Assembly: GCF_964355755.1 (NCBI RefSeq)
Contig: NC_092677.1
Location: 22,788,101 to 22,852,100 of the forward strand
DNA from: Antedon mediterranea
Taxonomy: Eukaryota; Echinodermata; Crinoidea; Comatulida; Antedonidae
DNA: 64,000 nucleotides
Direction of reading: 5' to 3'
The position numbers were made by a program, and so were the translations under genes. The notes beneath the pieces were generated by a model. The model had not been told where the DNA came from. It did not search any database and saw only the letters and a program-made list of their open reading frames with translations. Below, in pieces: positions 1 to 13,501 of this stretch; within the stretch, counting starts at the first letter, position 1; each line of letters starts with the position of its first letter.

Positions 1-219
1 AATAGATTCTTCATAATTTTACCTTAAATTTTATATCCCGCTTGACCCTTGTAGAATAAAGCTTTATCTGTCCAAATATGTTATGAGACATAAAATAAAT
101 CGATGCTAACACCACAAAAACCAAGTATGAACTTGCAATGGTTTGGAGTACCAAACAGGAACAACATTTCTGGAGATCGTCATTTTTAAAACGGCTCTTA
201 TTCTCTGAAAACATTTGAA

Positions 220-1345
220 CTTTATTGTTAGGGATAACGATGTAAAATTAAAAGTTAATATTTTGCAAACAAATTATACATTGCCTGTTAGTATTTTGTA
301 TCAATATTATAATAAAGAAGGAATTATGAAAATATGACTTGTAGTTTTCGAAATATAGGGTTTAAAACATCGCCGAAAATTATCGTTTTTAGCCACGAAC
401 GATGTAAACAAATTGCGCCCCCAGTCGACAGTTGTATGAACTAGTCATTTTTCGTAAAAATAATTATATAAAATCACGATTTTAAGTAATATATTTTGTA
501 TATCAACATTGTAAAATTCAATCAAATATGATAGTACTTATTTATTATATAAAAAAGAGTTTATTTAACCTCATTCGAAGAATTTCAATGCATTATTTTC
601 CTGTGTAATTGGACAGGCCTGACACCATGTGACTTCACGGCACTTGCGAGAAAATTATTCCGCTGTGTGTTGATTCGCGTCAACCAATCAAAGGGCGAAA
701 ATCCAAAATCGTTCAACCGTGAGACATGCGGAGCGGTCGAATGTGAAGGTTTGATTGGCTTGCGATGACATCATACCATAAAATGGCGTTTTTGTTGAGC
801 CTCTCGGAATTTTCCAAAAATTATTTTTAAAATGGACAAAACAGCTATTTTTCATGGTATATGGGCTGTTACTATGAAATATGCGAATTATATAGACCTC
901 ATATCGGGATAAAACTGTTTTTTTAGCACTTAAAATTAATATTTTTCTTAGTAACAAGCACATGGTATGTGGAACTATATTATCTTGGTGTAGGAATAAA
1001 ATACATTTTGAGGTCATAAGAGGCTCAACTACAAAAATAAGGTTGAAAATGGTAGGTCATTGAGCCTTCCGAGGGTTTCGTAGTAAACAAAAGCTATACG
1101 CGCTAGGCGATAACGATCTTTTAACCACTATATTAACATTTTTGGGTGAATGAAATGGAAATAAAAAATACTTGATCTTATAGAATAATAGGTAAATGAA
1201 TATTTACTCAAAAGGATATTTTCATAATTAATTTATTTTCAGAATAATTACCTAATAAAAAGTGTTTACCAAAGTAGAAAAATACCGCGTCAATGACATT
1301 GCGCGCATAGTAACGTGCGCGCTGTTTAATCGTGGTAATGAAAAT
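220..1345. repeat. Dispersed repeat, copy 1 (related copy at 27440-28525)
   Basis: This block is collinear with 27440-28525. Shared words include 'agggataacgatg', 'acttgtagttttcgaaatat' and 'tgtaaacaaattgcgcc'. Both also share the 'gattcgcgtc' and 'accaatcaaa' blocks and an end near 'gcgtcaatgacat'. The two are clearly diverged. No protein was recognised in it. Confidence 0.7.
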
Positions 1346-3065
1346 GGAGTCAGCTCTCGGTATCCCTATTATTGTTGATTTCCTAGGTTAGAAAATGCGG
1401 GTCCTCCTAAATACCAAGACCTACCAAGACCTGTCAATGTAAAGTGTTAATTTAACGAAATATGATATAGACTTCTAATCGCATTTCCAACAATAAAACC
1501 TCAATTTTAGTGTGATATAGACACCAAAAATGTTAAATAATCGACTAGCTTCGCTTCGAGTTGATGCATACATTGCGTTAGTCTGGGCTCCAGACAGAGT
1601 TTTCTCTTAATTTTAGTAAAAATATAAATATTTTTGCACATATGGCGTTTTATACGTGTATTACTTGAGTTTGGATACTCCATCTGGGGAAACACGCAAA
1701 AGTCACATGGTTTGACACCAAGAATTCTTGGTACATAGATTATCCAGTTGACTAGTTTCAGCCGCATGCGATTGGCTACTCACGCATACGCTGTTTTAAT
1801 ATTATTCATATTTTAGAATTTCAAAGACTCAACAACTAAGATGTAGCGCATGCGCTATGTTACGTTTAGAGTAGACAATGTGTGGAGACGTACACACGTG
1901 TGTACTTTTGTACATCATTGATGAAAGTTTCTAAAGGCTAGAAATGATTTTATATGTCCAGTAGTCTGGTAAACATTTGATGGGATTTTCTCCAAGAACA
2001 TGAAAACTCTTCTTGTTAATGATAGGCATAGCTTCCTCGCAAATCATACATTGAATGGATTTATTTATATGCAGAGATTATTTAATTCCTCCTAGCCTGT
2101 CCTGTCTGTGTGGTGGTGTAACTCTGTTGTGTGCTGGTGGTGGTATATGTACCTTATTGACGTTTTATGGCAGGTCATAGGCCTACGTACGAGTTGAGTT
2201 GGCCTACAAAGGAGGCCTAGACAATTAATAAACAAAACAATTTGTCAACACGATTTATATTTCAACAGTTGTTCAGTCTCGATTGTACCGTACGTCGATA
2301 TTTTCATTCTAAAACAAAATGATCATCGGTTGGTTCGAAATCTATATTTACATACCGCCCGCCCCATATAGCCAAATACGGTATGATAACCTACAGTATG
2401 TCATTCTTATCGGATGTTTGCAGTCTGCAAAACGATTTCTATACGTGTACTGTTTCACAAGTCTGTATTTTCAGACAAAAATCAAAACGACGACGTGTGG
2501 AATGACTTTAAAAAAGACAATAAATACAGACTTGGAGCAAGTCTAACATTGTGTCACAAATGTCTGTATTGCGTCAACTACAGTAGTATGGCTCACTGAC
2601 ACTCGACGCAGCTAGTCGTAGTATAGGCCTACTGTGTTGTAGGCCTACATTTAACATTTTTGGTGTCTTTGTCGCGCTAAAATTTAGGTTTTTATTGTTG
2701 GAAATGTTATTAGATTAGAAGTCTATATATCATATTTCGTTAAATTAACACTTTAAATTGACAGGTCTTGGTAGGTCTTGGTATTTAGGAGGACCCAGAA
2801 AATGCTGCCATCATGTTTTTTTTTCACGCATTTCGCATGAGGAAGCTAAAGCAAGTAACAGTTATACTGTAGTAACAGTTTTGCGACTTTGTAAACTCAA
2901 CTATAATTTATTGATCCCAGCTGCTGGACCCAAAAAACGTCTGGGATAAGATAGTCTATGAAGGCTCACGGTTGAACGATTTTGGATCCTCGCCATTTAA
3001 TTGGTTGACGCGAATCAACAGACTGGGAAGAATATTCAAACTTATACCGCCGTGAAGTCACGTTG
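590..3065. repeat. Foldback-type inverted repeat, about 2.5 kb
   Basis: Two pairs of inverted segments are nested: about 620-730 against 2955-3065 ('gttgattcgcgtcaaccaat' versus its complement), and about 1385-1515 against 2662-2805 ('cctaccaagacctgtcaat' versus 'attgacaggtcttggtagg'). The loop 1520-2660 shows no coding signal I trust. The left arm overlaps the dispersed repeat at 220-1345, so the family may be a long-TIR transposon. Confidence 0.6.
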
Positions 3066-3235
3066 TCTCTAGAGGGTATTCAGTTGCATGCCTACAGGTT
3101 GAGGTCACAAACACACACAGCACATGATGCTTTTTTTTTTATGCAATTTCATTTTTTAAAAGAAAGAAATTCAGAAATCAGGGAGTTGGTAATTAGTATT
3201 AAGACCTCTCTGGTAAGACCAACATATGACCATGG

Positions 3236-3325
3236 ACAACATGTAAACCAACCCTTCCTGACCACCTGTAAACCACCCCTTTCTGACCACCTGTAAACCA
3301 CCCCTTCCCGACCACCTGTAAACCA
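3236..3325. repeat. Short tandem repeat, about 21-22-bp unit
   Basis: About four copies of a unit containing 'accacctgtaaaccacccc'. Confidence 0.75.
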
Positions 3326-3329
3326 CCAG

Positions 3330-6300
3330 AATATAGCCTTATACACTATTGGATTAAAGGAAAATTTTTCAAAATCAATTTATCATTTTCAGTTCATACA
3401 CAGAGGAATCCCTGGCTACAGTCCACTCCAAAATGTGGACAAATTTCGATAACTGTGTGGACCACAGCAATATAGTGTAGCAAAATATCTACATCATAGT
3501 GAACATTTTAGGATTAGATAGCTAGCATTAAGCAACTGCCGAACTAGATCCCTGAATCTTCCTCCTAATGATGATTAGAATCAGTGAAAAAGTTGTTACA
3601 TTTAATAGTAAAGGTACTATGGTAAATACTATAGAGAAGTCAAGTGTATTTGTACTGTTATTGCATAACATAAAAGAGACGGCCATCATATGAAAACTAA
3701 AATTGAAATGCTCTTGGCTGCTTTTTAAGCCTTAACAAAATAAAATGATTGCATTGCACTTCTGTGTTAAACGGCAAGTCATATTAATGAAAGCTGTTCA
3801 TATTAAAATCTTTTAGTTTTACTTTGTGGATTATCTTACAAATCATGCCAGCGTTTATGCAATTATTTCATTTGTGTCTAAAGTCTATTTTTCATGCTGT
3901 TCAAATGGTGTAAGTTAGCAAGCTGACATAAGTAAAGTGACCTCAAGACTGACCTGGATGTGCCAGCTAGTCATAACACATTCACCTATTCATCATGCCT
4001 CAGTGACTCAACATACCAAAAAACAATGTGAATAAACAAAACTCATTTTAATTTTTTAATTTAATTGCTAAAAATCAAATTGATGAATACATCTGCTGAT
4101 TTGTGTGTAAAGAATTGCTCTAAATAAAAATGTGTACAGCCACCATGTATCACTATCCGGGTCATAATGGGATTTATTACATTATTACTAGAGAGCTTAG
4201 ATCAACCATGGTAGATACATCCCTAATATACCTGTTTATAGAACTACCCGTCTTAAGACCTCGCCTGCCCTTACTATAAGTAGAATCCTTAATTTAAACA
4301 ATACTTAAAATGATCACATGCTGACGATGTCATACTGTAAATATTTACATATATAGGCCTATGCATTTGTACAGTATATACATTTTTCAACACAATTTAT
4401 TTTTTAACTGACTTGTTCAAATTTTTAAATGTTTTGTATAAATTATATATATTTTTTTGATATTTGTGTTTGCATATATATATTTTTGTATATCAACAAT
4501 TTCAGCCTTCGGGCTGCATTTTTTTACTATATAAACCTGAATAAATAAATATGAAATCAAACAACTCCGGGGTAAAAAACAGCGGGGTTGAACAGCTGAA
4601 CCTTCTCCGGAGGGCGATGGCCCTCTGAGACTTTTGGAAATAATTATTAAATTAAACAGATTATCAATTAAAACGATTCTAATGATTGTCGTTATGTAAA
4701 CAAACAAAATAGAGGGCGAAATTTACAATTTTATTTTATAAACCCTGGTGTTGCTAGGTTTGTGTTAATGGTATCTCCAGAGTTTCTTAAGGCTTTGAAT
4801 GGTCATCCAGAGTTTTGGTGTAAAAGGAGTATTATTAATATTTAGCAAATCGAATTGTTCAACACTTAAAAAACATACAAGTACATGTACAAGTGGTAAT
4901 AATGGTCAGTGTACACTAGTGAACATAGGAAAATAGGGGAATAAACATAAAGGAATGAACAAGGAAAATGAACATAGGGAATGAACATAGGAAAATGAAC
5001 ATAGGGAATGAACATAGGAAAATGAACATAAGGGAATGAGCATAAAGAAAACATGCCTCTTGTGACTACACCTCTTGTGACTACATTATGATGTGGTCAA
5101 AACAATTAATTATTATTGTACATATACCTGCATTGTCAATCGCACAACATTCAGTACTTTCGTGGCCATGTTTTGATGCAACTAAATATATTGATCATCT
5201 GGAAAGTAGCTAAATGTGCTGTTTGAGATTGCACATTTTCTTTAAACATTTTGTTTGAACTATGACGTCAAATTACAAAAAATAAATCGGATTTGAATAT
5301 AAAAATAATCTATTTTTCACAAACAAAAATAGTTTGGTAATAATGTTAAAAGGATTGTGTTTAATCTTGTGTGTTGTTTAAGACGTTAAATTCCATGATG
5401 TTTTGTTGTTTTTTGTGTGCGAATATTTTCTTGCTAATTTTTTTTGTGAGTATGAGATTTGAAACTGATTATGTATAAATTTGTGTTTGTCTAATGTATC
5501 TTTGAAATTAACCTATACATTAGCTACAGAACTATTGAAAATACTGTGAGGCTGACACTGATAGAAAACAAGATTTTGATCTACAGTAGGAAAATATTGT
5601 TTTAATTTAAATCAATTTTTTGTTGTCATAAAATATTGGGACCATTAAATGTAGCAATAAATATAAAGGCTGTAATTTCGCAAAGATGCGTTAAATGTAA
5701 TCATTTTATAAAATGTGACAATCTGCTGGAGAATTGGGGTGGGGGTGAAAATTGAAAATTTCAGACGAGGTGAGTGCTTTGTCTGCCTCATGCTGGCTAC
5801 GGCCCTGAATACCACATGGTTTTACACCAAATATTAGTACCAGTCTCTTTTTGTATATACTATATAGGTATTCATAATTTAAATTGATTACTCGTTATAG
5901 CCGGAAGTTATCTACATAATGTACTAACATAACAAGGAAGTGAAAGAACTAGATGCAAACACTGATTCATAGTTCAATATTGAAATATGTGAGTGATTGT
6001 ACATGATGAATAGAACATTTAACTTGGCATTGCCACTGTAGTAGTGTACAGTATGATTGCTTATCTTGATTTTAGTAGGCCTATTCGGTATCTTTATTCA
6101 ATCAATCATATAAAAATATACAGCATAAAACACTGAATTGCAATATTTATTTGTACAAAAATAATTAATATTATGCTAATTACACATGAATACAAAGAAC
6201 AAACACAATAAAAAGAAAGAGCATGCTACACACTCAAATTTTTTTTAATAATCTCCCAGATGTCTAAGATTTTAATGCCTACTCGATCAATTTCATTAGA

Positions 6301-6739
6301 TATGGGATAGGGCTATTTTGTAAACAGTCAGTGAACCAGTGGCAAAAGCGTTTTTCGAGAAGAATTTTTTATTAGCGAATTTTTTGCAAAATTCAGACTC
6401 TAGATTTGAGATCAAGTATATCAAGAGCATCCTGGTATAGAGTACCACAATATAGTACTGCCAATTGTTTAACAATTTCTGATAGCTTACATTCACTTTT
6501 AAACTACTAAATTGTACATGACAGTATTATTATATAGTTTTATAAACAAACACCGAAAAAATTTAGTGAGCCATTAGGATTCAATATTTAAAACAAATTT
6601 TTTTATCTTCAGAAATGAAAAATAAATTTTGAAATATTGAATTATAATGACTTTCCTCACTTTTTTCATAGTTTGTTTTTTAACCATATCAAACTTATTA
6701 CTGGACCCTGGTTATAGTCCTTGAAAGATGACTGGCATA
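3330..6739. other. AT-rich intergenic stretch, no gene seen
   Basis: I see no coding signal. A 14-bp tandem repeat ('gaacataggaaaat' type) lies at about 4920-5045. About 5700-5815 reads like the edge of an old repeat. Confidence 0.5.
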
Positions 6740-9700
6740 GTTAAATTAAAACTTATTCAGGAATAATAGTACAGGAAAGATATGCTCAGAATCAGTAAAA
6801 GGTTGAAAAAATTGCAACAGAATTTTTTTCACCACAATGCATTTCTATAAGGTTCCTATATGAACATACTAAAAGTCTAGAAAAATCCAGGTAGGGGAAA
6901 TAGGTTTTTTTAAACAAAATGGCCGCCAATGGCGAAAAATGTCTAAAAATGAATAAAAAACATATATTGTATAAATCTAATTACCACTTGATAGCAGTTT
7001 TTATAATGCTTTTTATATTTCTTTAGTGTCAAACATTTAAACTGCAATATACATATTAATTTAAGTGCTATTTAGCAGCAAAAACACACATTTAAGTATC
7101 AAGATATCACCACGGTTATAAAAATAGACAACGTAGTCTTATGCATTATAATGCAGGACTACTGTGTCTAATAACAGTTCATTTACATTTTTACTGTCAC
7201 AACAATAGAATTATACAATCTTACAATCTATTAATCCATTCATTTTCATTGTCCAGTTATCATCCTCTGTCTATAGGTAGGAATTAAGCATGTGCTGATG
7301 CCGTGGTATTCGTCACAAACAGTGGCACTGGTGGTAAATTTGTCATCAATGGACATATCATGCCATTTGTAACTTTCCATCCCCCAGTCTGTGGGTTGAA
7401 GAGTATTTTCTATCCATGGCTTTACCATGGTAATATACACGCAGGGAATGACATTTTGCAGCATTTGTTGTTGGGGGAATAGACTTTATTTCAAGTGCTG
7501 TTTTGCTTTTTGCTACTTTCTCCCAGAACGTATTCCTCCATACAGTATAGCTACCAATGCCAATTTCTCTGATGCGATGGTTTCTTTTTTTTGGAGACGT
7601 TTTGTTTTACAGAGTTTGTAAGCATACTACTGCCCAGGTGTTATGACTTTTTAAGACTAAAACCTTTTCCTATACCAAATAGATGGGATGTAGTATCACA
7701 TCCCTGGATTCCATGTATAAAAAGCAAATTAATTTTTACAGAGCTTCACACCAAAAAAAGACTTTACATGCATTCACAGTGCTCCCCCATCGAGAACATA
7801 CGATATTAAATCAATGAATGAAGCAACCGTGACAGAATATTAATTTAACATATTATTACACATGGGTCAAAATCAACCATATTCATCAATAGAGAAGCAG
7901 TGCACATTCCCTCACATATACTATTTCATCACTGATGATGGCTATGTGAGACAGTCATACACCATGCATCATTTGTTGAAAAAGAACCTTGTACTTTTCC
8001 TGCAGCCCTCTTTTACTCCATTGACTCCATACACACTACTAGACTACTCAGAATCCTTCATCTCACTGCCTACTGTATGTTATCAATGGGGGAGCACTGC
8101 TACATCAAACCTCTTGGCCCGAAACAGCAACATTTCAAGACATTTATTATGTACCATGTATGTTTGTTACGTTATGCGAAGGCAAAGTAAACTCTTGTGT
8201 TTAATGGGTATAATTATGGGCCATAAGTAAATTTGGTTTAGGAAAAGGTGTTGGTCTTAAAAAGCATCACATCACAGTTGGAGTTGTATGTCAAATTCTG
8301 TAAACCAAACAGTTTCCAAAAAAAAAGAAAACAATGCATCAGGAATTTGGCATTGGTAGCTATATATGGAGCCCATTTTTTTTTGAGAAAGTTGCAAAAA
8401 GCAAATCTATTCCCTTGCTGCAAAATTTCCTTTCGTGAGTCTTTATTACCAGGTATAGCAGTGGATAGGAAATACTCTTCAACCCACAGACTAGGGATGG
8501 AAAGTATTGATGACAAATTTACTACCAGCACCACCAGAGAAACTATTAAAGTTGATTAGATGTACCTGTAAATAAGGTTGTAGTAAAATAAATTGCAGCT
8601 GCAGAAAATATGGTTTGGACTGCTGCTCCACTATTTTTTAAGAATGCCACGGCATCAGCACATGCTCAATTCCCCACCAATAGATGGAGGATGAGATACT
8701 GACAAGATGTAAGTGAAATGACCACATTTATTTGAATAAATGCCCTTGGTGGTTGATTTTTAAGGAGGGTAGTCGGGGCGTGTAATCGTGGTGTGGAGTT
8801 TATTCGGAGAGAGGCGTTTATTTTTGTGGGTGTAATGTGGTAACATGTATAATCAAATAAATACACCCTTTAGATATGAACAAATACAACACCATCATGT
8901 CATTCAGTGAATTCTATTACAAATAGAGATGTGTTAAAATACAATATTGTGTATAATATGCATGTGGTGGAGCGTACATTCGAGGAAATAAATTCAAAAT
9001 GATGTCAGATTGAGGAGGGGGAGGACTTGCGGTGGCGTAGGTTATTCAATTTTTCTAAATGTAGCGTTTATCCGAATAAATACGGTAATAGATTGTAGTC
9101 TAGTGATGGCGCAAGGATTTTCCTGATGAGGGGGGGGGGGGTGAGAGCGCAGCTAGCATCAATTGGCTGGGCCATCAATGAGAGCGGACCCAGAAGTTCC
9201 GACAATATTATACCGGTAAAGTTTTAGTCACTTTTAAAAATGAAAATCCTTGAAACGGCACTCAATGGGGTATTGTTTTATATTAGGAAATATCATCATA
9301 TTGTCTACATATACTCCCGAAAATAACCAATTGGGGAGAGGGGTTGGTGCGGACAGACTCCTCACCCTTCCCATATGATCTCCCATCCCTATACTCCTCT
9401 CCTCTGGCACCACCAATGTTGTAATATATTGTTATAACAGTACAAATGTATTATTGACACCGTAATCCTATGCATTAAGCATAGGAATTAAGGACTGCGT
9501 TTTATATATTATAACAATAGGGATATATCTAGATACTTAAACATTTGTTTTTCGGCCATTTTCTAATTAACAGCACTTAAAATAATGTGTATATTGTAGT
9601 TCAGATCTTCGAAACTGTAAAGAAATATATAAACCATTGTAAAAACTGTTATAAAGTGGTAATTAGATCTATCATTTATGTTTTTTTTGTCCTTTTTTAG

Positions 9701-9890
9701 GCATTTTTTCCATTGGCGGCCATTTTGTTTAAAAAACCTATTTCCCCTACCTGGATTTTTCTAGACTTTTAGTATGTTCATATAGGGACCTTATAGAAAT
9801 GCATTGTGGTGAAATAAATTCTGTTGCAATTTTTTCAACCATATTTCATAGTTTTCCTGTACTATAATAAGTTTATAATTTAAAGTGTTT
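6740..9890. mobile_element. Large foldback (long inverted repeat) element
   Basis: The left arm at about 6760-7100 is the reverse complement of about 9560-9870 (sharing 'aaaatggccgccaatgg' and 'ccaggtaggggaaatagg'). An inner pair, about 7240-7640 against 8270-8540, is also inverted (sharing 'ctgtgggttgaagagtatt'). Even near the centre 'gtgctccccca' (7780) faces 'tgggggagcac' (8090). The right arm contains about 900 bp of extra sequence (8640-9530). No transposase was recognised. Confidence 0.7.
9100..9420. mobile_element. Possible old hAT-like insertion
   Basis: The left edge 'agtgatggcgcaagg' and right edge 'ctggcaccaccaat' form an imperfect inverted repeat like the ends of the element at 18315-19914. 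The target duplication is not convincing. It would explain part of the extra sequence in the right foldback arm. Confidence 0.35.
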
Positions 9891-10479
9891 TTTTTTGTCA
9901 CTATAATTTTTTAATTAATTATCCATTTACATAACATTCATTATTTGTCACTAGTTAATTAAAGGCCCATCAAATAAAATTTATGACTTTAGAGTTAAGC
10001 AAATACGCACATGCAAATACTGAAGAGTGGGTACAAATTTCACACAAACCTGAATGTGCTGCAATACATACCACCTGAATATTGCAATGCACCAAATCCT
10101 TAGGATGGATGAAAATAATGCATAGGACATAATTATCAACCAATCAAATGGCATTAAGATAAACTGATGATTTGTTGTCCTACCAATTATACAGTAAGGT
10201 TTTTTGTTAGCATTTTGTTATGCCTTTCTTTCATGTGCAATCTTCAATCCCAAGGTTCCAAATTGTGACCGTCCAATCGTCCCTGTCCTCTGCCATCTGT
10301 TTGACTTCAGCGTAGGTTCCCAGTCCAGTTCACTCTTTGATGTCATCCATTCACAATCTCCTTGGTCTTCCCCTGCTTTTCCTCCCACAGATCTTTCCCT
10401 CAAGTGTAAGCTTTAACAATGGGCCACAGCTTCCTCTAATTACAGGTGTGTGTCCTGCGTATCTTAATTTCCTTTCATT

Positions 10480-10800
10480 CATTCATTCATTCATCTTTTA
10501 TTTCGGGAAAAAAAGTATATCTCCATGGCTCAAGAACAAATTAGTGTCTACATTATTATAAAAATATAAAGGAAACAAAAATATATATATATATATATAA
10601 ATCCAAAGGCAAATTACTGAAAAAATGACAATGCTGTGGGTATCAGTGGCTGGATCTCAATGGAGATACAAAAAAAAAGAAAGTGAAAAGCTAAATCAAA
10701 ATGATAAAGTAAAACAGTCAGAAAAGTTAGCAGAGCTTTTGGGCAACACTAGCCCTTCATCAGTGCAAGTGAAGGAATATATATATATATCAGTTTGATG
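10480..10800. repeat. Dispersed repeat with 'subject-of-ribozyme' like core
   Basis: About 10580-10670 is repeated in inverted orientation at about 48040-48165 (sharing 'acaatgctgtgggt' and 'tctcaatggagatac'). The minus strand of 10725-10770 contains CTGATGA followed by a GGGC/GCCC stem, resembling a hammerhead core with a damaged GAAA. An (attc)n run and AT microsatellites flank it. Confidence 0.5.
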
Positions 10801-10903
10801 TCTGTTGCGCGTGCGTACAACTGAGGACTAGTGCTGTTCCGCCTTACCACGCAGAGAATGTTAAAGAGTCGCTATCCAATCGAGTTTGAACAATATCATG
10901 AAA

Positions 10904-10975
10904 GCCCCAGTGGTCGAATGGTTAGGGCAACTGCATATCAAGCAGACGGTCCGAGTTCGAGTCCCGGTTGGGTCG
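10904..10975 (+). tRNA. tRNA-like sequence, probably tRNA pseudogene or SINE head
   Basis: A 72-nt cloverleaf can be drawn: acceptor GCCCCAG/TTGGGTC (one mismatch), 3-bp D stem, anticodon arm CTGC-loop-GCAG, 4-nt variable loop, T arm with loop TTCGAGT (one stem mismatch). The anticodon would be ATC, which is not a normal animal tRNA. A T5 run at 10978 could end Pol III transcription. Mismatches and the odd anticodon favour a tRNA-derived relic. Confidence 0.5.
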
Positions 10976-11331
10976 ACTTTTTCTCATTCTCACAGATTTC
11001 CTCATCTTTATCGTTTCAAATTAATTTATTAAATTTCAGTATATCACCAGGCGGTTTAGAATTAATGTTCGTTGCCTACTGTGTTTATATATATATAAAT
11101 ATATTTTAAAAAACCTACGCCACATAGTCACATGGTTAAAACTATAGCTTCATCCATCTACCATGTAGATTGGATAAAGGAAGAGAAAATTCATAAATAA
11201 ATTTTGTGACAATATTGCCTGTCCTCTCCAACCTGCACAACATGCCATACACCACCTTACGTTTTAGTTTGTAGAACAAGCAGATGTGGTTTTCTACAAA
11301 CATGGTGCTGGCACTGCATGACCTAGGTTTA

Positions 11332-11871
11332 TTAAGGAGCAGGCGTAAAGACGTTGTTGAAGCACACCTTTAGTGCTTCCATAGATTTTACATTAAAATT
11401 TGCCCACAGAGAAGCACAGTATAAGTTATTACAATATGTGTTAAGCAAAAAACACTTTTTTTTTTTTGAGCATTTTGAGAAAGTTCTACATAGTGTATTA
11501 CCTCTAATGCACAATGACCTGTACTGTCGTTTGATATCTGTATCATCTTTCAAATCGGGTGTCAAAGTGTGACCCAAGTAATTAAAAACTCTAACAATGG
11601 CAAGTTCCGACTCAAATAAGTTTGACTTTAAACCAGTTGTGATTCTTTCTTTCACACCAACTGCTCTCAGGATATCCTCATTTTTGCGGTGTTCTTTTCT
11701 TGAGATTCTCAGAATTCTCCTATAGCACCACATTTTAAAGAATTTTATTTTCTTCATGTTTTTCTTTGAGTATATCCATGCTTCACATCCATAATTGAAG
11801 ACCGAGTATACATAGCAATTAATCATACATTTCTTTGTTTCCAGTCCGATGTTCTTTTGCCAAAATTTCAT
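11332..11871 (-). pseudogene. LINE reverse transcriptase C-terminal relic, apparently chimeric
   Basis: This 179-codon open frame has no start context of a host gene. Residues 1-75 resemble the post-RT region of RTE/BovB-like LINEs ('VFNYGCEAWIYSKKN', 'MWCYRRILRIS'). Residues 95-179 resemble a region that normally lies upstream or in another LINE ('FNYLGHTLTPDLKDD', 'TYCNNLYCASLWANF'). The order is the reverse of an ordinary element, so two fragments seem joined in frame. Confidence 0.55.
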
Positions 11872-13501
11872 ATGGCCTTTTCTATTCTGATCTCAATTTC
11901 TTTTGGTTATGTCTCCATTGGTACATATTGTATGTCCTTCATAGTAATTTCAGAGCAACAAAACATCTCCACTCTGTTGGACCAACAATAAAACTCTGCT
12001 GAGTTTTATTTTGATTTAAAATTATATTTAAATTTTACTCTCACGAATAAATAAGTAGTAAAAGTAATAGTTATCAGGGCTCGCAGAATCGCTTGCCCGA
12101 CGTCCCGCGGCAACCAAATAAATACGTCGGGCAACTAAAATTTAACATGTCATGTCCCGACGGGCAACCTCTTAAAATCACCGAAAATGTCCACGATGTT
12201 TTACAGGGGTTGTGAAAAACTGTAACAATGAAAATAATAGTCGCGCACGAACGAATTCTCTTGACGTCGAGACCAGTGTAGTGTTTGTTAAGTAAATGTA
12301 TGGATCGGAATTCGGTGGTATGGAACGTTATCTCCAGGAGCCAAAACATGTGTTTCTATGCAGTCGGGCGTATCAAGTCGTTTGCGTATAGAGTTTCCAG
12401 GTCTGTCATATAGCACGCGGTCTCTTGCGGCATCCATTGATCGCGAAATAGGAAGCGTTGAACTCTCGGCTTTTAACTTATTTGAAGTTATTATACCAGG
12501 GAGTTTCTAATTAACAACTCCCTAGTTATACTATAAACCAAATAAAATAGGGGCTAGTATGTTTTTGTTTTTCTCAATTATCGACATCATTTTACGGTGG
12601 TAATAAAATCTGAATCTACTACTTAGTATTAATTATGTGGCCTACAGCCTGATAGTAGATTAGGCCTATGTTTAATTACATTCATGTTATGTATTTTGTG
12701 TGTAATAAATAATTTGCTGAATTACTGTAATTATTGTTCAAATGTACAGTTGTATTGAAAATACAGTATATTATTAAATTATAATAGATACGTAATTTTA
12801 ATTGTCTGTGCCAAATAGGCACCGGCCGATGTTTTTAACACAGGCAAGTAGGCCTACCATTTTTTTTATAAATATTACAGAATATAAATTTAATAGGCCT
12901 AATAATTTATTTAATAAATACATTGAATACTTAAATAGTTACAGTATATTTTTTATTATCAACATTGAAAATAATACACTTCTTCGGGTATCGCCGAGAG
13001 TTGAACTTTCAAAAACTCCAACTTGGCGGAGCACGTGGTTTTCACCACAATTCGGCACAGTTCCCTTGTGTTGTTTTCAATCACAAACTTGTGCGAGCAG
13101 ATGGTTGTTTTTATCCAACCTGTGCGAGCTTCTACTGAAACAACAAGTAAACTTCCACAAGCCCGCACTCTCCACCACACACCGTACCCATGTGCTCCTA
13201 CTACGTACGGCTGCAGCTGCTGTGAGTTTTTTTGCTATACGCATGCGTATTGTTTCACGTCACGTAGAGAGAGACGGACGGCGATATTTTTTTTCGCTCA
13301 ACGAAACTGCCAGCTAGCCAGAATACTGTTTTCTGATTGGATGTTGATGTCACGTGAGTTGTTCAAATCACTCACGCATGCAGTTCGCCTCAGTAGGTAA
13401 TTCCTCCTCGCACTCTCAGAGCGGTTGCGACTCGCACTGCTCTCTAGGCTAGCAATTTACGTGTTGTAGGAATCGTACATTTCAATGGCTCGCTGCCTGA
13501 G

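Noticed and set aside
10218-10420. Minus-strand frame resembling the basic tail of RTE-type LINE proteins (RSVGGKAGEDQGD)
   Set aside because: The similarity is weak and short; without a search I cannot support it as a separate LINE relic.
12802-13317. 171-codon open frame on the plus strand
   Set aside because: It lies inside the 4.06-kb TIR element, overlaps open frames in other phases, and shows no domain I recognise.
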